From a virus, in IMG/VR virus record IMGVR_UViG_3300030109_001698, positions 1 through 55,693 of that record: a DNA stretch of 55,693 bases; one strand, written 5' to 3'. Below the pieces are notes generated by a model. The model was given only the letters and a program-made list of their open reading frames with translations. It made no database searches and was not told where the DNA came from. Position 1 is the stretch's first letter; every line of letters begins with the position of its first letter. The translations under genes were made by a program, and so were the position numbers. This document shows, one piece after another, positions 22,397 to 32,785 of this stretch.

Positions 22397-23176
22397 ATGG
22401 TAAACGTAGATAGAGTGTATCAAAGAGTTTTGGCGTTAGCCAATAAAGAACAAAGGGGATATATAACTCCTCAAGAATTTAATTTACTAGCTAATCACGC
22501 TCAAATGGATATATTTGAACAATACTTTTATGATTTAAATCAATTTAGAAGATTACCCGGTAATGACACTGTACATTCTGATATGGTTACAATATTAGAA
22601 GAAAAAATATCACAATTTCACGAAGCAAGAGGAAGTAATTTTATGAGTCAGTTAGTTCCTAACGGACCTGGTTTTGAACTTCCAGATAATCTTTATAGAG
22701 TAGAACAAATTAGAATAAGAGGTACAGAGTGTGAAAGATTAAATGTTAAAGACTATAATAACGTTAGACAGTCTCCTTTAACAAGACCATCAACAACTAG
22801 ACCAGTGTACGTAATAAGAGGTCGTAATATTTTAATTTTAAACAACGGCACACTTAGATCTGACAACGCAAACCTAACTGGTAGTGATTCAGTTGACATA
22901 GCTGAAACTGACGATAATGGAGACATAGTAAATTCTACCAACATGATTATGATAAGAAGACCTAATTTAGTTAACTGGACATTTGTAATGGTTAACGGGT
23001 CTGCAATGGCAAATCCTCAAGCTGCTGATTATAATGATTTTGAATTACATGCTTCTGAAGAAACTGATTTAGTTATAAAAATATTAACCTTAGCTGGTAT
23101 TACAATAAAAGATCCTGGCTTATATCAAATAGGCGTAGGAGAAGACAATAAAAATATTCAACAAGAAAAATCATAA
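22397..23176 (+). CDS. Head-tail connector / neck protein (putative)
   Basis: 259 residues. N-terminus (YQRVLALANKEQRGYITPQE, FNLLANHAQMDIFEQYFYDL) is the helical start typical of ring/neck structural proteins found between capsid and tail genes in marine podovirus-like phages. The rest is beta-rich (NLYRVEQIRIRGTECERLNV; TRPVYVIRGRNILILNNGTL). Likely a P22 gp4-like adaptor that sits under the portal. Inference from position and layout. Followed by the next neck gene after 4 nt. Confidence 0.65.
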   Translation: MVNVDRVYQRVLALANKEQRGYITPQEFNLLANHAQMDIFEQYFYDLNQFRRLPGNDTVHSDMVTILEEKISQFHEARGSNFMSQLVPNGPGFELPDNLYRVEQIRIRGTECERLNVKDYNNVRQSPLTRPSTTRPVYVIRGRNILILNNGTLRSDNANLTGSDSVDIAETDDNGDIVNSTNMIMIRRPNLVNWTFVMVNGSAMANPQAADYNDFELHASEETDLVIKILTLAGITIKDPGLYQIGVGEDNKNIQQEKS

Positions 23177-23180
23177 ATAA

Positions 23181-24677
23181 ATGGGATTATTAGATAACAC
23201 TACTCAAAGAGATTATTATCAAGGTTCAGAACAAGGTAATTATCAATTTGTTTCACTACAAGATATTATAAACCAATTTATGATAGTTTATGTTGGTGAA
23301 GAAAAAATTATAAGTAAAGCAAAAAGAACCGATGTTGCTTTTCATGCTCAAAGAGCTTTAGCGGAATTATCTTTTGATACATTTAAATCTTTCAAGTCTC
23401 AAGAAATAGTACTGCCACCCTCATTAACAATGATGTTGCCTCATGATTATGTAAATTACACCAAATTATCTTGGTCTGACGATGCTGGTGTAAAGCGTAT
23501 AATATATCCAACTTCTTTAACATCAAATCCTTTTAAAATACAACAACACGACGACGGTAGGTACGATTTTTCAATACCAACCACCGCTTTAATTACCAAC
23601 GGTGATTTTAGTGAGTCCTTTGGACAAACTGGAGGTTGGTCATCTTCGCCGCATCATGGAAGTTCATTTGGTTCTGCTTTGGGAGTTACAAATGGACAAT
23701 ACGAGTGGACGCATACTACTCAAGCTTTAAACGGAGTGTATTCTGGTAGGCACTTTGCAATATGGCAAGAAATAGACGTTTCTGAAATAGATACGATTAC
23801 AATAACCGCTAAAGGTTTGTCTTCTGCTGCTAGTACAGGTAAAAACGCTGGTGTAGTTAGAATTGGTTTGTCTAACTTTATAGATTTTAACCAGACATCA
23901 GGAACAAGTGGTTACGATCCAAATAGAACAAATCCAAATTTACCAACTAACCCTTCAAGAAACTTAGACCCTCTTGTTTTTGATTTACAAACCACAGCCG
24001 GTTTACCTAGTTATATAGAATTTAACGATGGCTCTGGATCATTATCTGCAGACGCAACTTTAGAAGATGTAGATGTTAGTGGGTTAAATACTGTTTATTT
24101 ACTAGTTGTAAGTGATGGTGGTCAAACAACAAGTTCTGCTTCTAACGGTACTAATGCTATTGATGATATAGTACTAACTTATGATGATATATCGTTTAAA
24201 TTACAAACCACCGGAGATTCTACAACATGGACTAATTTTAAAAGCCACTCTGCTCAAGATTTAAAAACTGATGATTATGAGTATGATGACGATATATTTA
24301 ACACTTATGAAGGTCAGCGTTATGGTATAGATCCCGCTCACGCTCAAGCTAATGGATCTTTTTATATAGATAATTTAAAAGGTTTAATTCATTTTAGTTC
24401 TAATATTTCTGGAAAAACTGTAATATTAGATTATATAAGTGATGGTCTTGGCACTAACGAAGAAATGAAGGTTCATAAATTTGCAGAAGAAGCAATGTAT
24501 AAGTATATAGCACACGCTGTGTTATCTACTAAATCTAACACACAAGAATATTTAGTGCAAAGATTTAAAAAAGAAAAATTTGCAGCCGTAAGAAACGCTA
24601 AGTTAAGATTATCAAACTTTAAATTAGAAGAATTAACTAGAATATTACGAGGTAAATCTAAACATATAAAACATTAA
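23181..24677 (+). CDS. Neck/tail protein with jelly-roll (CBM-like) insertion
   Basis: 498 residues. The N-terminal about 130 (KAKRTDVAFHAQRALAELSF; LPHDYVNYTKLSW) and C-terminal about 150 residues (EEMKVHKFAEEAMYKYIAHA; RNAKLRLSNFKLEELTRILR) look like one tail-ring domain. About 136-335 is a beta-rich insertion beginning ALITNGDFSESFGQTGGWSS and ending NAIDDIVLTYDDISFKLQ, the usual boundaries of CBM4/9-type jelly rolls. The insertion may bind cell-surface glycans or decorate the neck. Position between adaptor and stabilisation protein supports a tail-tube role. Confidence 0.68.
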   Translation: MGLLDNTTQRDYYQGSEQGNYQFVSLQDIINQFMIVYVGEEKIISKAKRTDVAFHAQRALAELSFDTFKSFKSQEIVLPPSLTMMLPHDYVNYTKLSWSDDAGVKRIIYPTSLTSNPFKIQQHDDGRYDFSIPTTALITNGDFSESFGQTGGWSSSPHHGSSFGSALGVTNGQYEWTHTTQALNGVYSGRHFAIWQEIDVSEIDTITITAKGLSSAASTGKNAGVVRIGLSNFIDFNQTSGTSGYDPNRTNPNLPTNPSRNLDPLVFDLQTTAGLPSYIEFNDGSGSLSADATLEDVDVSGLNTVYLLVVSDGGQTTSSASNGTNAIDDIVLTYDDISFKLQTTGDSTTWTNFKSHSAQDLKTDDYEYDDDIFNTYEGQRYGIDPAHAQANGSFYIDNLKGLIHFSSNISGKTVILDYISDGLGTNEEMKVHKFAEEAMYKYIAHAVLSTKSNTQEYLVQRFKKEKFAAVRNAKLRLSNFKLEELTRILRGKSKHIKH

Positions 24678-24680
24678 TAG

Positions 24681-27600
24681 ATGGCTGAAATAAAAAACAC
24701 GTTTTCTCAAGGTAAAATGAATAAAGACCTTGACGAGAGACTTGTACCCAATGGACAATATAGGGATGCGATGAACATACAGGTTTCCACATCAGAACAA
24801 TCAGAGGTGGGAGCAGCACAAAATATATTGGGTAATATTAGAGTTGAAAATGAAATAGATAATACTTTTGTAAATCCTAGCTGTATTGGAAGTATTGCTG
24901 ATGAAAAAAACGATGTTTTATATTGGTTTATTTTTAGTGACAATAAAGATATTATACTTGAGTATAAACTAGACGGCACTACAACTCCGGTATTTGTAGA
25001 TACAAATAAAAATGTTTTAAATTTTTCTGCAAATAATTTAATAACAGGTATAAATATAGTAGACGATATTTTAATGTGGACAGACAATGAATCTGAACCA
25101 AAAAAAATAAACATAAAAAGATCTAAACAAGGAACCGTTAACAACGACACACATACTAAGTTAGTTGTTAATGAAACTATAACTAATGTAGAGGTGGTTG
25201 AAAAACACATTACAGTTATAAAAAAAAGACCTACACTATCACCGATAATTAAAATAAATCCTCCCGCTGGACAAAATGAAATATTAGCTAATTGCGATTT
25301 TACTCAAGGTAGCACCTCTGTAAGTAATACTAATACGGCCGGCCACCCTTTTGATCACGGCGGGGATGGTATAAATTTAGTAGGTACAGGTGATATTTCT
25401 TATGTTAGAATAAATAGAACCGCTAGTGGTTTTGGTCCTAACACTTCAGTTGAAATCATAGGCGAATTAGGAGACGCTCCTGTTCAACCCACAAATCTAA
25501 TAACACCTCCCACAGACTTTACTGGTAGTAATTCTAACATAGGTGAGTTTAATTTAGATCCTACTACGTTAGATAATTTTACTTTTTATAATTACGATGA
25601 TACTGACCCTAGTGGTAACGCTCCTAACGGGGCCGGGCCCGATTTTTTACATGATTCTACGCAGGGGCATCTTGTCTGGGACAAAGTAGACCCATTTACT
25701 TCTCATACAGATAATACTCAAGCCTATTTTAGGTTCAAAATGTTTAGTGATCCTGACAACGGTCCATATAATCATCCAGACGAAAGGTCATACGTTGAAG
25801 GTGATCAAATAACAGTTACTTTTGACTTTAATTTAGATAATCCATCTGGAGATACTAACGACCGTACTATAACTGTTGGTTTATTAGATTACTCAACCGG
25901 CGCTGGTCCTGGACAGGTCCCATTTTTTGGAAACAATTGGATAGAACTAGATAAACATGATTTTGTTATTACGCCTGGATTAACTACTGGTTACACATAT
26001 ACTTTTACAGTACCGTCAACCCACAGCGGCGGTTTAATAAGATTAGCTTTTTACAATGGTGGTAACAATATAATAGGGGAAACCGGTGGAGGTGTTGCTA
26101 CTTGGATGGATAATCTTGTTATACAACATACAGCTGAGTTAGGCCCATTGCCTAGTAACTTTTATACAGCTGGAAACCATATAATAGTTGACAACGCGGT
26201 TAATGCAAACGCTGGCGATTTAGTCACAATGCCTGGTTTTCCACAAGGCACGCACATTTTAACGACGCAAGCATTTGGAAATAATCAAACAAGATTACAT
26301 CTATCAAGTGGTCCAGATCCGGGTTTTTATACTCCAATACCAGAAAATAGTTATACGCAAGGCGCTGCAGGGTCTAATGACGCTTTTTTTACTAATGCTA
26401 ATTTTGCTAATTTTGAATCTACTGCTAGTTATGTCGTAGGAGACGCTTTGTTGCTTAGTCAAGTTAACACACCTGGATCTCTACCCACAAACTTTGAGGT
26501 TAGGTGTACTATAGTAGATATTTTTGATCAAATAGGTACGCCTGGTTTTACAGAGTATCAAGTTGAAGTAGAAAGTATAGATATTAGTGTTCCAAATAAC
26601 GCGGCGGAATTTGATACGCCACCTAATCCAAACGTTCCTGGTTTAGCTTTCAAAACTACAGCAGGTGTATTTATGAATGCTATATCAGAACTTGAAGGTA
26701 GTAGACTTTTTGAAGATAAGTTTGTAAGATTTGCAACTCGATGGAAATATGAAGATGGAGAGTATTCTGCGTTTTCACCTTTTTCAGAAGTTGCTTTTAA
26801 TGCTTCATCTTTTTCTTTTCATCCAACAAAAAATACTTACAACTTAGGAATGCAAAATAACTGCGAGACAATAGATTTATTAAATATTGTTACGCCTGAT
26901 ATACCAGAAGACGTTGTTCAAATAGATATACTTTTTAAAAAAGAAGATTCTACTTCTATTTATTCTTTAGATTCTATAAAACCTAACGATCCTATTCCCA
27001 CAGGAGAAACTAACAACTATTGGAATCAAAACTCCGCTCCTAGTGTAGAAATATACGACTCAAACAATTTAGTCAATAATTTACCTAGTATAAACTCAAT
27101 AAGTTTACCAACCTCTTATATGGGTAAATACATTGTTTCTACAGAAAATATATACGCTGCTTTGCCAGCAAATCAATTTCTTAGACCTTGGGACAATGTT
27201 CCTAAAAAAGCTTTGGCTCAAGAAATAACCGGTAATAGATTGGTTTATGGTAATTATACCCAAGGTTATAATATGGTAGATGTAAACAACAACGTTGTTA
27301 AACCTGAAATAATTACTAGCTATAGACAGAGGTCTTATTTAGATAATGATATTGTTGATTTTTCTAATGGTCAAAAATCTTTAAAAACATTTAGAACTTA
27401 TCAAGTGGGTGTTGTTTACGGAGATGAGTACGGTAGAGAAACACCTGTTTTTACAAGTAGAGACGCTTCTATAAAGATACCTTATGATGCGGATAATACA
27501 CCTGAGTTTAATGGAAATGCAAGTAGATCAATACAGCTTTCTCCAATGTTGGTTGGCACGCAACCCGCTTTTGCTAAATACTACAAGTTTTTTATAAAAC

Positions 27601-30600
27601 AAAATTCAGGTGAATATTACAACTTATCAATGGATAGAGTTTATAGAGCACAAGATGATGAAAACATGTGGATTTCATTTCCCTCTTCAGACATTAATAA
27701 AGTTCAAAAAGAAGATTATTTAGTATTAAAAAAACAAGCAAACCAAGAACTACAAGTACCTATTAACAATAAATTTAAAGTTGTTGATATAAAAGCTGAG
27801 GCGCCAGACTACATAAAATTCAAAATGATAGATATAGGATATGTAGCTAGTCCTAGTACTCTGTTTACTGGCTACAGCACGGGTGTTAACATTCCACAAG
27901 CAGGAGAAGATCAGTTGATAATATTTAAAGAAGTGTGGACAGATAACGGCGGTACTGGTAATTTACACGAAGAGACAGATAAACTTGGTTTAGAATTTTC
28001 TATAAATGTGGGTGGTAACACAATGTTCTCAGAAAGATATGAAATTTTATCTATAGAAGAAGTTGACGAAACAACAAGTGATCCTAAGTATAGAATAAAA
28101 CTAAACAAAGTAATAACAACAACAGATGATTTTGGCCACACCACTGGATTGATTAATTCTAGTTTAAAATTAAAAATATTAAAACTTATACCTAAGGACT
28201 CTGGAGAGTTTGAAGGTAGATTTTTTGTAAAAATTATTTCAGACGCAATAACATCAGCGTATTTAGAACCTTTAATAAACGAATTAACAAGTTACAAAAT
28301 AACAAGTAGTTTACCTGCTTATTATTTTGCTGATGATCAAGCCGATTATGATTCAGGTGAAGACCACAGAGATGGTGTTGCTAATTCTTCAGAGGCTTAT
28401 ACAGAAAACACAAAAACATTACACGGTTTAGAAAAAAGTGATACTATAGGTGCTTGGACTAATTTATTAGATTTTGGAACAGCTCAATTAGCATCTGGAT
28501 TTTTTATAGATAGAACTTTTATGGCTGCTGGACAACCTATAGATCCAGCTGATCCTAGTGGACAAACAGGTGCTACAAGAGCAGATTGGAGCGGTGGAAC
28601 GTGGAAGGGCAGTAGCAGTGTTAATGCGAGTTCTGTAGTAGATAGTATTGAAGGAGCTATAAATATAGATGGAGTAAGTAGTTATACCGGTTCGCGTAAA
28701 TGGAGAAATTCTAACGGTGGTTCTAGCTGGGACGATACGTACGAACCTAGCGATCCTAATAATCCAAGTACTTTTTACTTACATCTTTCTTTTGGTCCTG
28801 TAGGTAACAATTTACACAACGGAAACTTTAGCGGACCTATGAACTCTCAATATATGAACTGGCAAGGTATTGATAGAGGAGACTTTGGTCATGGAGCCAG
28901 GCCACTCACTGTTGGCTCAGGGGTAACTCAAACAAGTGTAGACAACCACAACAGTCAGTGGGAAATTAAAAATGTTAACCAAAAAGCAATCGCGGACAAA
29001 ATAATACCTGGAGCAAAATTTAAATTTTTAGGAAGTAACGAAGTTTTTACAATAAATAAAGTAAGAGTAAAAAGGCTTTATAATCACACAGCTTTTAATG
29101 AACGTATAAAAGTTTTTGATGGTAACAATCTTGTCAACCCATCTAATTTAGTTGCTTCTCCTTCTGTTGAATATTGGTATAATTTATGGGGAAGTACAAC
29201 TCCCACGGCGTTCAGTAGTGGTAGTGGAAACGCAGCTGTCTATAGAGATGGATTAAAAGACGCTATAGTAACTTTTGGACATAAAACAAATCGAAGACTG
29301 TTATATGTAATAGAACTAGACAAGGACCCAACAGATCCTCAATTTAATACTGGTATTTATTCTACTCCAGACGTAGATGATTTTTTAAATATAAGATTTG
29401 TAAAAGAAACAACAGCAGAAGGAGAAACAGATTCAGCTATTACACCGGCTATATGGGAAACAGAACAAAAAGACGATGTTGATTTAGATATTTATTATGA
29501 AGCTAGTGGAGCTATACCTATTAGTCTTGATAAAAATAAACAAACGTCTGAAATTTACGCGCCTATAGGATCAAGAGTATGGTGTAATAAATCAAACTCC
29601 ATGCCAGATTTTCCTGGTAATGCAGAGGGCCTTTCTTTAATAATAACAAATTGGGAAGCTAACACAAGTAACGGAACTTACAATATAGTTGAAATAGCCT
29701 CCCCAGGTTTAAACGTAGATACAAGCGTTGCGTTTACAAACGACTCTGCTGGATTAAGTGCGCAAACATCAAAATATCAAAATAGATATATAAGGTTTTT
29801 TAGAGAAGACGGAAGTTATGTTACTAGCAGGATATTTTCAGTAGTAGAAATAACTGGGCATTATATTACAAAAGTATCTTTAATGTTTCAAACTCACGGG
29901 TATGGAAGAAAAATTGGTCTCCCATATTACGATTGTTTTAGTTTTGGAAACGGTGTTGAGTCAAGTAGAATAAGAGATGACTTTAATTCTATGGTAATAA
30001 ATAAAGGTGTTAAGGCTTCAGCTGTAATAGAACAACAATATAAAGAAGAAAACCGTAAAAATGGATTAATATATTCTGGTATATACAACTCAACTAGTGG
30101 CGTGAACAACTTAAATCAATTTATACAGGCTGAAAAAATTACAAAAGACTTAAATCCAACTTACGGTAGTATACAAAAGTTGTTTCAAAGAAGAATAAAC
30201 TTAGTGTCTTTTTGTGAAGATAGAGTTGTGAAGATACTAGCGTTTAAAGATGCTTTGTTTAATGCCGATGGTAACTCACAATTAGTTGCTACCAACAAAG
30301 TTTTAGGTGAAGCAAATCCTTTTGTTGGAGATTACGGTATATCTAAAAATCCAGAATCTTTTGCCAAAGAATCTTACAGAGCTTATTTTGCAGACAAACA
30401 AAGAGGTTCAGTATTAAGATTGTCAATGGACGGTATAACACCAATATCTTCTGCTGGAATGTCTGATTTTTTTAAAGATAACTTAGTAAATTCAGAAGTT
30501 ATATTGGGAAGTTATGACGACCGAAAAAATAATTACAATATAACCTTAAAATCTGAATTGCAAAATTTAAATAGAGGTAGTGGGAGTCTAGAAAATGACA

Positions 30601-31037
30601 CAGAAGGCTTAACGTTGTCTTACAACGAGAATGTTAAAGGTTGGATTAGTTTTAAGTCTTTTATACCTGACACAGGTTTAAGTATGGGTAATAATTATTT
30701 TACCACGTTTAACGGTCAACTTTTTCAACACCATATTGAAGAGGATCAACAGAATAGAAATAATTTTTACGGAGTGCAGGCACCATCTACTATTACAGCT
30801 GTTTTAAACATGCAACCAGACATGGTGAAAAGTTTTAACACGCTGAATTACGAGGGTAACCCGGGTTGGAGATCAAACTTTATAAGAACAAACATGCAGA
30901 CTGGTACTGTAAATGAGTTTATAAGAAAAGAAGATAAGTGGTTTAACTATATAATAGGTAGACAACAAGATATAGATGTAAATGCTTTAAACTTTCAAGG
31001 ACTAGGCGTGGCAATACAAATAGATGAAAATATATGA
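24681..31037 (+). CDS. Giant P22 gp10-like stabilisation/tail hub protein
   Basis: 2118 residues. The N-terminus (NTFSQGKMNKDLDERLVPNG, QYRDAMNIQVSTSEQSEVGA) carries the 'G-x-M-N-x-D-x-D-E-R ... Y-R-D-A-x-N' start seen in phage stabilisation proteins, which plug the portal after packaging. Next is a beta-rich region with jelly-roll insertions (about 195-480; NWIELDKHDFVITPGL, ATWMDNLVIQH), a long beta-propeller-like middle, and a C-terminal part with YGSIQKLFQRRINLVSFCED and EGLTLSYNENVKGWISFKSF. P22 gp10 has about 470 residues, so this protein is about four times longer and probably forms both tail hub and outer tail decoration. ATGA overlap with the next gene. Confidence 0.72.
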   Translation: MAEIKNTFSQGKMNKDLDERLVPNGQYRDAMNIQVSTSEQSEVGAAQNILGNIRVENEIDNTFVNPSCIGSIADEKNDVLYWFIFSDNKDIILEYKLDGTTTPVFVDTNKNVLNFSANNLITGINIVDDILMWTDNESEPKKINIKRSKQGTVNNDTHTKLVVNETITNVEVVEKHITVIKKRPTLSPIIKINPPAGQNEILANCDFTQGSTSVSNTNTAGHPFDHGGDGINLVGTGDISYVRINRTASGFGPNTSVEIIGELGDAPVQPTNLITPPTDFTGSNSNIGEFNLDPTTLDNFTFYNYDDTDPSGNAPNGAGPDFLHDSTQGHLVWDKVDPFTSHTDNTQAYFRFKMFSDPDNGPYNHPDERSYVEGDQITVTFDFNLDNPSGDTNDRTITVGLLDYSTGAGPGQVPFFGNNWIELDKHDFVITPGLTTGYTYTFTVPSTHSGGLIRLAFYNGGNNIIGETGGGVATWMDNLVIQHTAELGPLPSNFYTAGNHIIVDNAVNANAGDLVTMPGFPQGTHILTTQAFGNNQTRLHLSSGPDPGFYTPIPENSYTQGAAGSNDAFFTNANFANFESTASYVVGDALLLSQVNTPGSLPTNFEVRCTIVDIFDQIGTPGFTEYQVEVESIDISVPNNAAEFDTPPNPNVPGLAFKTTAGVFMNAISELEGSRLFEDKFVRFATRWKYEDGEYSAFSPFSEVAFNASSFSFHPTKNTYNLGMQNNCETIDLLNIVTPDIPEDVVQIDILFKKEDSTSIYSLDSIKPNDPIPTGETNNYWNQNSAPSVEIYDSNNLVNNLPSINSISLPTSYMGKYIVSTENIYAALPANQFLRPWDNVPKKALAQEITGNRLVYGNYTQGYNMVDVNNNVVKPEIITSYRQRSYLDNDIVDFSNGQKSLKTFRTYQVGVVYGDEYGRETPVFTSRDASIKIPYDADNTPEFNGNASRSIQLSPMLVGTQPAFAKYYKFFIKQNSGEYYNLSMDRVYRAQDDENMWISFPSSDINKVQKEDYLVLKKQANQELQVPINNKFKVVDIKAEAPDYIKFKMIDIGYVASPSTLFTGYSTGVNIPQAGEDQLIIFKEVWTDNGGTGNLHEETDKLGLEFSINVGGNTMFSERYEILSIEEVDETTSDPKYRIKLNKVITTTDDFGHTTGLINSSLKLKILKLIPKDSGEFEGRFFVKIISDAITSAYLEPLINELTSYKITSSLPAYYFADDQADYDSGEDHRDGVANSSEAYTENTKTLHGLEKSDTIGAWTNLLDFGTAQLASGFFIDRTFMAAGQPIDPADPSGQTGATRADWSGGTWKGSSSVNASSVVDSIEGAINIDGVSSYTGSRKWRNSNGGSSWDDTYEPSDPNNPSTFYLHLSFGPVGNNLHNGNFSGPMNSQYMNWQGIDRGDFGHGARPLTVGSGVTQTSVDNHNSQWEIKNVNQKAIADKIIPGAKFKFLGSNEVFTINKVRVKRLYNHTAFNERIKVFDGNNLVNPSNLVASPSVEYWYNLWGSTTPTAFSSGSGNAAVYRDGLKDAIVTFGHKTNRRLLYVIELDKDPTDPQFNTGIYSTPDVDDFLNIRFVKETTAEGETDSAITPAIWETEQKDDVDLDIYYEASGAIPISLDKNKQTSEIYAPIGSRVWCNKSNSMPDFPGNAEGLSLIITNWEANTSNGTYNIVEIASPGLNVDTSVAFTNDSAGLSAQTSKYQNRYIRFFREDGSYVTSRIFSVVEITGHYITKVSLMFQTHGYGRKIGLPYYDCFSFGNGVESSRIRDDFNSMVINKGVKASAVIEQQYKEENRKNGLIYSGIYNSTSGVNNLNQFIQAEKITKDLNPTYGSIQKLFQRRINLVSFCEDRVVKILAFKDALFNADGNSQLVATNKVLGEANPFVGDYGISKNPESFAKESYRAYFADKQRGSVLRLSMDGITPISSAGMSDFFKDNLVNSEVILGSYDDRKNNYNITLKSELQNLNRGSGSLENDTEGLTLSYNENVKGWISFKSFIPDTGLSMGNNYFTTFNGQLFQHHIEEDQQNRNNFYGVQAPSTITAVLNMQPDMVKSFNTLNYEGNPGWRSNFIRTNMQTGTVNEFIRKEDKWFNYIIGRQQDIDVNALNFQGLGVAIQIDENI

Positions 31038-32335
31038 AATTAATAACTGGCTTTCAAATAGACACAAATGATTTATCTGCGTTAGAGCAAGCTAGATCAT
31101 TTAAAATTACAGGTGACGAAGGTGCCGCTTTTAATATGCAGGTAAAAACCTCTGATGGAAGATATTACAATTGGGCCACTAAACTTTTTGTTGCTAACTC
31201 TGTTCTTGTTGATAACACAAGATTAAAATTATCAAAAAAGATTCAAGGCGGTAGATATAGTAATTCTATAAATTTTCCAGCTGATGCAGATGGTGAGACT
31301 TATACGATTATACTACTTGCACAGCCACATTATGAAACAGAAATAGATCCTAACGTTATTGGAGATTATTTTAATGGCACTGAAACAGTAGCAAGACAGT
31401 TTAACAAACTTTTGTACCAAACAGATATAAGACAAATAGCTAATGTAACCGTAACGTTTCAACCTATAGCCGCTACAGCTGCTCAATACACAAGCGGATC
31501 ATTAAGCCAAACAGCAACTTCTACACAGTCCCCTTTAGTTGCAACCCAACAAGAAGTTGATATTAACTTTCCTGTTGTAAACGACGGTGACGACGCAGTG
31601 GCGTTTGGTTTTATTCAAGACAAAACAACCGTAGAAGACGGTGATTTTTACATTCAAACCACACAGACGGTTGATGAACCAGAAAGAGATGGTAGTACTT
31701 CTCACGCTAATTACGTTATGGACTCTATTAGTAATCTTTCTGTTGGTATGCAAGTAGTTGGAACTAGCAGTGGATCAATCACGGGTGTGCCAGCTTTAAT
31801 AAAAGTAGGTGTTTATTCAGGAAGCGCTTCTGAACCTCAAAAAAGGGGTAAGCCTTATATAAAAATGGATCAAAATGAAGCTTTTGCAGATGGTGTTACT
31901 TTAACTTTTAAAGGCTATGGTTCTGATATTTTTCAAAACGTCAATGGTTTAGAAGTCGAGTTTAAAGACTTAAAAATAGTAGCTACACCAGTCACAACTT
32001 TAGTTAGAGGGGCTATAAGCTCAAGTAACACTGTGACCGTTTCTGGTACATACGGTATAGGTGTTGACGCGACAAATGGTACTTATATAGAGGGATTTGG
32101 TGTTAAAAACAATTTAGCAGACAACAAAATAACAGCTATCGATGTTTCTGACGGAGCTGGAGGTTTAGTAATGACGTCGGTTCAAACTTTAACAGACAAA
32201 ACAAAACTAACTATTATTGGATGTGCTTTAACATATACTATAACAGGTAAAGCTTTAATTAAAAAATTCCCAACAGCTAACACTACTGTTTATTTAGATT
32301 TAGATAAATTACTATCAGTAGGAGTAGCAGCATAA
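31034..32335 (+). CDS. Tail structural protein, 433 aa
   Basis: Beta-rich, Thr/Ser/Asn-rich. Start MKLITGFQIDTNDLSALEQA overlaps the stabilisation gene stop by 4 nt. Residues about 115-145 are helical (ETVARQFNKLLYQTDIRQIA); the middle and C-terminus are strands (DVSDGAGGLVMTSVQTLTDK; TVYLDLDKLLSVGVAA). No domain recognised. Its place next to the stabilisation gene suggests part of the tail or spike. Confidence 0.68.
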   Translation: MKLITGFQIDTNDLSALEQARSFKITGDEGAAFNMQVKTSDGRYYNWATKLFVANSVLVDNTRLKLSKKIQGGRYSNSINFPADADGETYTIILLAQPHYETEIDPNVIGDYFNGTETVARQFNKLLYQTDIRQIANVTVTFQPIAATAAQYTSGSLSQTATSTQSPLVATQQEVDINFPVVNDGDDAVAFGFIQDKTTVEDGDFYIQTTQTVDEPERDGSTSHANYVMDSISNLSVGMQVVGTSSGSITGVPALIKVGVYSGSASEPQKRGKPYIKMDQNEAFADGVTLTFKGYGSDIFQNVNGLEVEFKDLKIVATPVTTLVRGAISSSNTVTVSGTYGIGVDATNGTYIEGFGVKNNLADNKITAIDVSDGAGGLVMTSVQTLTDKTKLTIIGCALTYTITGKALIKKFPTANTTVYLDLDKLLSVGVAA

Positions 32336-32344
32336 ATTAAAAAA

Positions 32345-32746
32345 ATGGCAGATAGAATACACTTCAACTCAATAAACGACTCTTTACAAATTGGTGACAT
32401 GGCTTTTGTTGTTATAACAAACGCTAATAATATAGTAACACCTATAGAATTAGGACCTGTAATTGAAATAGGTGAAACTTCTATAGTTGTAGATACAACT
32501 GTAAATGAACTAGATAATCTTGGTATTTTAAATAACTTACAAAATTCAATGTTTTTATTTAGAAAAGATAGTAGAGCAAATTTATCAACTTTGTTAGGTT
32601 ATTTTGCTGAAGTACATTTAGAACTAACTAATACAGACATCGTTGCACAAAACGATCAAAATGGAAATATAACAGGTGTTGATCCAACTATTATACAAAA
32701 TGAAATATTTTCAATAGGATCAGAAGTTTTTATAAGTAGTAAATAA
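32345..32746 (+). CDS. Tail structural protein, 133 aa
   Basis: Starts MADRIHFNSINDSLQIGDMA. Strand-rich (FVVITNANNIVTPIELGPVI; TSIVVDTTVNELDNLGILNN) with a helical R-A-N-L-S-T-L-L-G-Y-F-A-E-V motif near residue 80 that is common in small marine-phage tail proteins, ending IGSEVFISSK. Function unknown; a tail or tail-assembly role is inferred from position. Confidence 0.65.
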   Translation: MADRIHFNSINDSLQIGDMAFVVITNANNIVTPIELGPVIEIGETSIVVDTTVNELDNLGILNNLQNSMFLFRKDSRANLSTLLGYFAEVHLELTNTDIVAQNDQNGNITGVDPTIIQNEIFSIGSEVFISSK

Positions 32747-32785
32747 CGCATAAAAAGTGTAATTATAGATAAAATAAATAAAATT

